DNA of 64,000 nt from RYN-230 sp963834515 (lineage in GTDB: Bacteria; Actinomycetota; Actinomycetes; Streptosporangiales; Streptosporangiaceae), in assembly GCA_963834515.1 (NCBI GenBank), contig CAWICB010000007.1:248001-312000 (forward strand), read 5' to 3'. The translations under genes and the position numbers were made by a program. Numbering within the stretch: the first letter of the stretch is position 1; the number at the start of each line of letters is the position of its first letter. Shown here in pieces: positions 59,862 through 64,000 of the stretch. The notes under the pieces were generated by a model. The model saw nothing but the letters and a program-made list of their open reading frames with translations. It was not told the origin of the DNA and did no database searches.

Positions 59862-60728
59862 CTAGTACCAGCCGTCGCGCAGTTCGTGCTGCCAGGCCCG
59901 CCACGGCGTGGCGTAGCGGCCCTTGATGTAGCCCATGCCCCAGCGGATCTGGGTCCGGGCACTCGTCCGCCAGTTCTCTCCGGCGCTCGCCATCTTGCTG
60001 CCCGGCACGGCCTGCGGGATGCCGTACGCACCTGAGTACGGGTTGGTGGCGAACGGGTTCCAGCCGCTTTCCCTGTCCCACAGCAGGTCCAGGAAGCGGA
60101 ACTGCCACCGAGTCCAGCGGAATGCGGCCAGCAGCGACCGGGCGATCTGCCGCGGTGCCCGGTCCAGCCCGGGGCTCCGGTGCCGCCGGTGGTGATGCGG
60201 CCAGTACCGGTGGTGCCGGGCCGGATGGTGCCGGTACCGGTGGTGCCGGGCCGGATGGTGCCGGTACCGGTGGTGCCGGGCCGGATGGTGCCGGTACCGG
60301 TGGTGCCGGGCCGGATGGTGCCGGTACCGGTGGTGCCGGGCCGGATGGTGCCGGTACCGGTGGTGCCGGGCCGGATGGTGCCGGTACCGGTGGTGCCGGT
60401 GGTGCCGGTGCCCGAGCCGCCGGTACCGGTGGTGCCGGTGGTGCCGGTACCGGGGGTGCCGGTGCCCGTGCTGCCGCCGGCTGTGCAGCCGCCCGGCCGC
60501 GGCCTGGCTGGCCGGCTGGTCCGGTGCGCCGTACGCAGTCAGCGCGACGGCCTGCGGCAGGCCGGCCCGCGCTGAGCCGGGTGCCTGCCTGGCCGGAGCC
60601 GCGGCGCCGGGCCGGCGGGCGGCGCCGCTGGCCGGCGCGCCGGCGAAGCTGGCCAGCGCGATCGCCGCCCCGGCCAGCAGCAGGGTGATCTTGATGGGAA
60701 TGTGGCTGAAAGTTCTCTTCGGTGTCAA
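59862..60728 (-). CDS. Secreted SLT-type transglycosylase with His-rich repeat region
   Basis: The 288-residue protein has a Sec signal peptide (KITLLLAGAAIALASFAGAP, residues 13-32), an Ala-rich linker, a histidine-rich stretch at residues 82-184, and a C-terminal transglycosylase domain from about 190. The catalytic Glu is E220 in FLDLLWDRESGWNPFATNP, followed by SGAYGIPQAVPGSKMASAG and IRWGMGYIKGRY. It would cleave peptidoglycan outside the membrane. The His-rich part contains six perfect copies of RYRHHPARHH and over 40 histidines, unusual for this family, and could bind metal ions or anionic wall polymers. Confidence 0.85.
   Translation of the reverse strand: MTPKRTFSHIPIKITLLLAGAAIALASFAGAPASGAARRPGAAAPARQAPGSARAGLPQAVALTAYGAPDQPASQAAAGRLHSRRQHGHRHPRYRHHRHHRYRRLGHRHHRHHRYRHHPARHHRYRHHPARHHRYRHHPARHHRYRHHPARHHRYRHHPARHHRYRHHPARHHRYWPHHHRRHRSPGLDRAPRQIARSLLAAFRWTRWQFRFLDLLWDRESGWNPFATNPYSGAYGIPQAVPGSKMASAGENWRTSARTQIRWGMGYIKGRYATPWRAWQHELRDGWY
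60211..60390. repeat. 6 x 30-bp perfect tandem repeat
   Basis: Six identical 30-bp units start at 60211, 60241, 60271, 60301, 60331 and 60361, each containing CCGGTACCGG. Degenerate copies continue to about 60470. They encode the decapeptide repeat of the transglycosylase. Perfect identity implies recent expansion or homogenisation. Confidence 0.9.
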
Positions 60729-61378
60729 AGGGAGCCTTCGGTCGGGCGCACCCCGGTGCGCTCGGTTTCCGCCCGGGCACGGTCAGCCAGCCCAGGAAAA
60801 GGATGGCCGCAGTGGCGGCGGATGTGACGCAGGGTCAGGGCGTCGGTGTCGCCTACGGCGACCATCGCGCACGCGGGGCGCTTGATCTCTCCCGGCACGG
60901 CCGGTTTAGCGCCGGGCCGGCGAAGAGCTGCTCAGGAATACATCAGGCTGGCCCGGCCAGCCTGGTTGTGAATATCGCGGTCACCCCCAGTGCGCTTATT
61001 CACGGCCTGGGCGGAGTTCCGGAATGAATAGCCATACGGCCTGCGGTCTTCCCCCCAAAGGCATTCCAATTCTTATCACTAGCCATTTCTGCCGGTGATA
61101 AACGTGGCGCGCTTGCTTACATCACGGTGACCAGCGGAGGATGGCCCAGAAATAAGCTGATTAACGGACGTTTCCGCAATGGAAAGGAACCGCCCGTCCA
61201 GAGCCGCCCGGAATAACCGGGAGTAATGCGGAGCGGGAGGGAGCCGGGCAGAGCGGGCTCAGCCGGGCACAGCGGGCTCAGCCGGGCACGGCGGGCTCAG
61301 CCGGGCGCAGTGGGCCAGCCGAGCAGTCACACCAGCCGGCCCGTTGTGCTTAGGTAGGGCTGTGGCTGAGGCTGTCCG
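60729..61378. other. Long upstream/intergenic region
   Basis: About 650 bp between the transglycosylase start and mug. On the transglycosylase strand the leader contains two hairpins: GTCGCC-GTA-GGCGAC around 60850, and GCGCACC-GG-GGTGCGC around 60747-60762. Positions 61020-61180 are AT-rich and promoter-like. A 19-bp tandem repeat occupies 61244-61319. No believable gene is present. The long structured leader suggests post-transcriptional control of the transglycosylase. Confidence 0.5.
61244..61319. repeat. 4 x 19-bp tandem repeat upstream of mug
   Basis: Units based on GCCGGGCACAGCGGGCTCA start at 61244, 61263, 61282 and 61301; the last is degenerate. It is noncoding and ends 60 bp before the mug start. 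Confidence 0.7.
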
Positions 61379-61942
61379 GTGACCGCGCCGCCCCGCGGGC
61401 CGCGTCCCACCGCGGCTGACCTGACCGCGGCCCGGGACCGGGTCATCCCCGACGTCATCGCGCCCGGCCTGTGGGTGTTGTTCGCCGGGATAAATCCGGG
61501 TCTGTACTCCGCCGCCACCGGCCATCACTTCGCCCGGCCCGGCAACCGCTTCTGGCCCGCGCTGCACCAGTCGGGGTTCACTGAGCGCCAGCTGCGGCCC
61601 GACGAGCAGGATGAGCTGCCCGGCCTGGGCCTGGGTATCACCAACGTGGTGCCCCGGGCCACCGCCCGGGCCGCCGAGCTGAGCCCGGCCGAGCTGCAGG
61701 CCGGGGCCCTGGAGCTGTCGGCCAAGGTCACCGAGTTCGCCCCGCGGTGGCTGGCGGTGCTCGGCGTCACCGCCTACCGGACCGCGTTCGGGCGGGCGGA
61801 CGCGGTGGTGGGGCCGCAGCCGGCCAGCATCGGCCCGGCCCAGGTCTGGGTGCTGCCCAATCCGAGCGGTCTCAATGCGTCGTGGGCTGGACCTCGGCTC
61901 GTGGCGGCGTTCCGGGATTTGAGGTTGCGCGCCGGCGGCTGA
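61379..61942 (+). CDS. mug: G/U mismatch-specific DNA glycosylase
   Basis: The 187-residue protein is of the Mug/TDG family, which removes uracil or ethenocytosine opposite guanine. It has the active-site motif FAGINPGLYSAATGHHFARP (residues 35-54, GINPG), LGLGITNVVPRATARAAEL and the DNA-intercalation/recognition motif LPNPSGLN near residue 160. The start is a GTG at 61379. Such repair is useful in a cytosine-rich genome. The gene is followed after about 50 bp by the DUF664 paralogue. Confidence 0.93.
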   Translation: MTAPPRGPRPTAADLTAARDRVIPDVIAPGLWVLFAGINPGLYSAATGHHFARPGNRFWPALHQSGFTERQLRPDEQDELPGLGLGITNVVPRATARAAELSPAELQAGALELSAKVTEFAPRWLAVLGVTAYRTAFGRADAVVGPQPASIGPAQVWVLPNPSGLNASWAGPRLVAAFRDLRLRAGG

Positions 61943-61991
61943 GCCAGGCCAGGCCGCGATGTGCCCTGGCTGAGCGGAGCCGTGGCCTGTC

Positions 61992-62528
61992 ATGATGTCC
62001 CGGGTGGATGCTGACAACAGAAGCAGGCCGCCGCAATTGGCTGACGAGCGCGCCACGCTGACCGGCTTCCTGGACTACCAGCGCGAGACGCTGGCCATAA
62101 AATGCGCGGGCCTCACCCCCGCCCAGCTACGGGAGCGGGCCGTGCCGCCCTCCGCTCTGTCCCTGCTCGGGCTGGTCCGGCACCTGGCCGAAGTCGAGCA
62201 GAGCTGGTTCCGGCTCGTGATGAGCGGCCAGCCCGTTCCCTATCACTGGCCACGGGAAGCAGCCGGGGATGCTGGTGTCAGCGGTGAAAGTGCTGAGTTC
62301 GACGTTACGGACGCCGACCCGGAGGAGGCGTTCGCGGTCTGGCACGCAGAGTGCGCGCGCTCGCGTGACGTGGTAGCCGCCGCGGGGTCCCTCGACGTCA
62401 CCGGGCACTATGAGGACCAGACGTACTCGCTCCGCTATGTCCTCACCCACATGATCGAGGAGTACGCGCGGCACAACGGCCACGCCGACCTGCTCCGCGA
62501 GCGCATCGACGGAGTTACCGGAGATTAG
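61992..62528 (+). CDS. DUF664/DinB-like protein (intact paralogue)
   Basis: The 178-residue protein has LTGFLDYQRETLAIKCAGLT, then RAVPPSALSLLGLVRHLAEV, EQSWFRL and the closing LTHMIEEYARHNGHADLLRE. The DinB-like fold uses three histidines for metal: H in RHLAEV, and the two in HMIEEYARHNGH. The C-terminus is nearly identical to that of the frameshifted copy at 58080-58653, so the two are paralogues. Function unknown; some relatives are thiol-dependent transferases. Confidence 0.9.
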   Translation: MMSRVDADNRSRPPQLADERATLTGFLDYQRETLAIKCAGLTPAQLRERAVPPSALSLLGLVRHLAEVEQSWFRLVMSGQPVPYHWPREAAGDAGVSGESAEFDVTDADPEEAFAVWHAECARSRDVVAAAGSLDVTGHYEDQTYSLRYVLTHMIEEYARHNGHADLLRERIDGVTGD

Positions 62529-62555
62529 TGGCGCGGGCCCACCGAAAGGGACGCC

Positions 62556-62985
62556 ATGCGGAGCTGGATTGATCACGCGGGCGAGGTCGTCTGGGATCCC
62601 TCTCCCGCGCTGGTAACGCAGCTCGCTGCTGCGGGCCAGCCGTTCTGGAGGCCGTGCGCCGGGCCGGTTCGGTCCATCAGCTGCCGCACAGCGACCCGGT
62701 CCGGACGCTGCACCCGATAATCAGCTCGCTTTACACCCAGTTCGCCGCGCTTTACCTCCGGCTGGATCAGCGGCTGGATGAACTTGACCAGCAGGTGCTC
62801 CGCGAGGCCGACGACGAGGAACTGGCCGAGATCACGGCGATACGGCACCGGGCGGGGATGAGCCGGAGAATGCTCATCCCGGGCCGGAACCTGGCCGCCC
62901 GGATGCCGCTCATCCGGTCCCTGCCCGGCGCCACCAGCGAAAGCCGGCCCTACGCGGAAGACATCTACGACGAGCTGCAGTCTCG
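62556..62985 (+). pseudogene. corA: CorA-type Mg2+ transporter remnant
   Basis: The start (MRSWIDHAGEVVWDPSPALV, then AAGQPFW) has a good GAAAGGGA ribosome site and looks like a CorA N-terminus. After a frame change near 62645 it jumps to the late cytoplasmic helices: LHPIISSLYTQFAALYLRLD, then MSRRMLIPGRNLAARMPLIR, SLPGATSESRPYAEDIYDEL. About 100 residues of the alpha/beta domain and the whole C-terminal membrane part with the GMN motif are missing. It cannot transport ions. Confidence 0.7.
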
Positions 62986-63053
62986 CAGGTGCGCCTGGTT
63001 ATGCGGCGCGTATCCGGTCAGGAAGGGTAGCTTCAGCGGTTCCGGCGCACCGG

Positions 63054-64000
63054 GTGCCGCTACGCGCCCGGCGTGTCCGGCGCGGCCGGTTTGTTAGCAC
63101 CAAGCCGCTGCACACGCTTACCATCGCCGAGCCGCGTAACCTGCTGGCCCTGCTGCTGTTCGTCACGGTGGCGGTGACGGTGAGCAGCGTGGTGCACCTG
63201 GCCGCCCGGCGCCAGGTGCTGGCCGCGCGCAGCGCCGGCGAGGCCGCGTCACTGCTCGAACTGGCCCAGACCGTGCTCGGCGGGGCGGACACCCCGACCG
63301 CGGTGCTCGACCACCTGACCAGCACCTGGGGTGGCCGGGCCGAACTGGCCGAGCAGGTCAGCCAGCAGTGGGTCAGCGTCGCGGTCAGCGGCCGCGCCCC
63401 GGACGGGCGGCCAGCACCCGGGTCCCGGTCAGCGACCAGGTGGCTCTCATCGTGTCCGGCCAGCCCCGGCCGCTCACCCGGCGGCTGCTGGACGGATTCG
63501 CGGCCCAGGTCGGCGCGGCCCTGGACCGGGACCGGCTGCGCACCCAGGCCGCCCAGGCCGAAGCGCTGGCCGAGGGCAACCGGATGCGCACCGCGCTGCT
63601 GGCCGCGGTCAGTCACGACCTGCGTACCCCGCTGGCCTCGATCAAGGCCAGCGTGAGCACGCTCCGGCAGACCGACGTGGCCTGGACCCAGGCGGACGAG
63701 GAAGCGCTGCTGGCCACGATCGAGGACGGCGCGGACCGGCTGGACGCGCTGATCGGGAACCTGCTGGACATGAGCTGGCTGGCCACCGGTTCACTGCAGC
63801 CATTCCTGCGGCCCACCGCGGTCGAGGAGGTGGCGCCGGCCGCGCTGCTCGGGCTGGCCCCGGCGAGCAGCGTGCGGATGGCCGTCCCGGACGACCTGCC
63901 GCTGGTTCGAACCGATCCCGTGCTGCTGGAACGGGTGCTGGCCAACCTGTTCGCCAACGCGCTGGCCCACTCGCCAGACGGGCGGCCGCCGGAGCTGCGG
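63054..64000 (+). pseudogene. KdpD-like sensor histidine kinase, 5'-truncated, runs off the window
   Basis: Similarity begins inside the KdpD membrane domain (KPLHTLTIAEPRNLLALLLF) and continues through a GAF-like region to the HisKA domain with the phosphoacceptor in LLAAVSHDLRTPLASIKASV. It then reaches the start of the HATPase domain (VLANLFANALAHSPDG) at the window end. The roughly 400 N-terminal residues (KdpD sensor and Usp domains) are absent, replaced by the corA remnant, and a frameshift lies near 63400. KdpD senses K+ limitation and turgor. Only the C-terminal transmitter is left here. Confidence 0.75.

Noticed and set aside
60211..60470. Possible CRISPR array or PE-PGRS-like gene on the plus strand
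   Set aside because: Direct tandem repeats without spacers; the minus strand gives signal peptide, repeat and catalytic domain in one frame.
60729..60960. Definite c-di-AMP riboswitch call upstream of the transglycosylase
   Set aside because: I could not align the conserved core by eye; kept only as a hypothesis.
1..64000. Insertion sequence or prophage as the cause of the broken genes
   Set aside because: I found no transposase, integrase, terminal inverted repeats or target duplications near any of the lesions.

Overview
The window is high-G+C DNA (above 70% by eye) with long overlapping GC-skewed reading frames, frequent GTG starts and gene families typical of filamentous actinomycetes. 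These include a DUF574-type methyltransferase, giant ATPase-LuxR regulators, DUF1707, SHOCT, an MmyB-like HTH and HATPase_c_2 anti-sigma-type proteins. I read it as the chromosome of a Streptomyces/Streptosporangiales-like actinomycete. The genus cannot be settled from sequence alone, and I see no plasmid, phage, insertion sequence, rRNA, tRNA or CRISPR array.

Layout. 0-13 kb: a cut-off hydrolase, a shortened DUF899 gene, the glgC-ybjQ-DUF1707 operon, an Asp/Glu racemase, a SAM methyltransferase, a frameshifted ATPase-LuxR regulator, a small acidic repeat protein, a crotonase/CoA-transferase pair and a GCS2 ligase. 13-25 kb: a compact membrane, ion and acid stress island with a CMD-SHOCT-HdeD operon, a CPA1 antiporter divergent from a GAP-family exporter, a membrane protein, a K+ channel, a DUF1269 protein, a MalT-like regulator, a gutted glutamate decarboxylase and a nonapeptide-repeat/RDD operon. 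Its intergenic gaps hold a recurrent 17-bp palindrome, TCATCC-N5-GGATGA, plus GGGTGA variants. I consider this the most interesting signal in the window. 25-36 kb: serine hydrolases, HTH regulators, a third ATPase-LuxR regulator and a GT-C-like membrane protein. 36-44 kb: an arginase-family protein, an FtsX-type ABC transporter with its two-component system, a GNAT enzyme and an ArsR/SRPBCC pair. 44-51 kb: a very large membrane-anchored solenoid protein, RNase Z and the pgi-gnd operon. 51-64 kb: NRDE, GNAT, an acyltransferase-SGNH fusion, a DrrAB-like ABC exporter, DUF2461, methylglyoxal synthase, two DUF664 paralogues, a geranylgeranyl-reductase-like enzyme, a His-rich secreted transglycosylase, Mug glycosylase, and CorA and KdpD remnants.

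How genes work together. glgC, pgi, gnd and mgsA are central sugar-phosphate genes. The 13-24 kb genes plausibly form one regulon controlled by the MalT-like protein, whose E. coli relative recognises the same GGATGA core. The TCS at 40.4-42.3 kb probably controls the adjacent FtsX-type ABC transporter.

Caution on integrity. At least eight genes carry apparent frameshifts, densest at 46-54 kb. Several genes (DUF899, gadB, corA, and kdpD at its 5' end) have lost internal or terminal segments. The single-base indels may be sequencing or assembly errors. The larger losses look like real deletions or misjoins.
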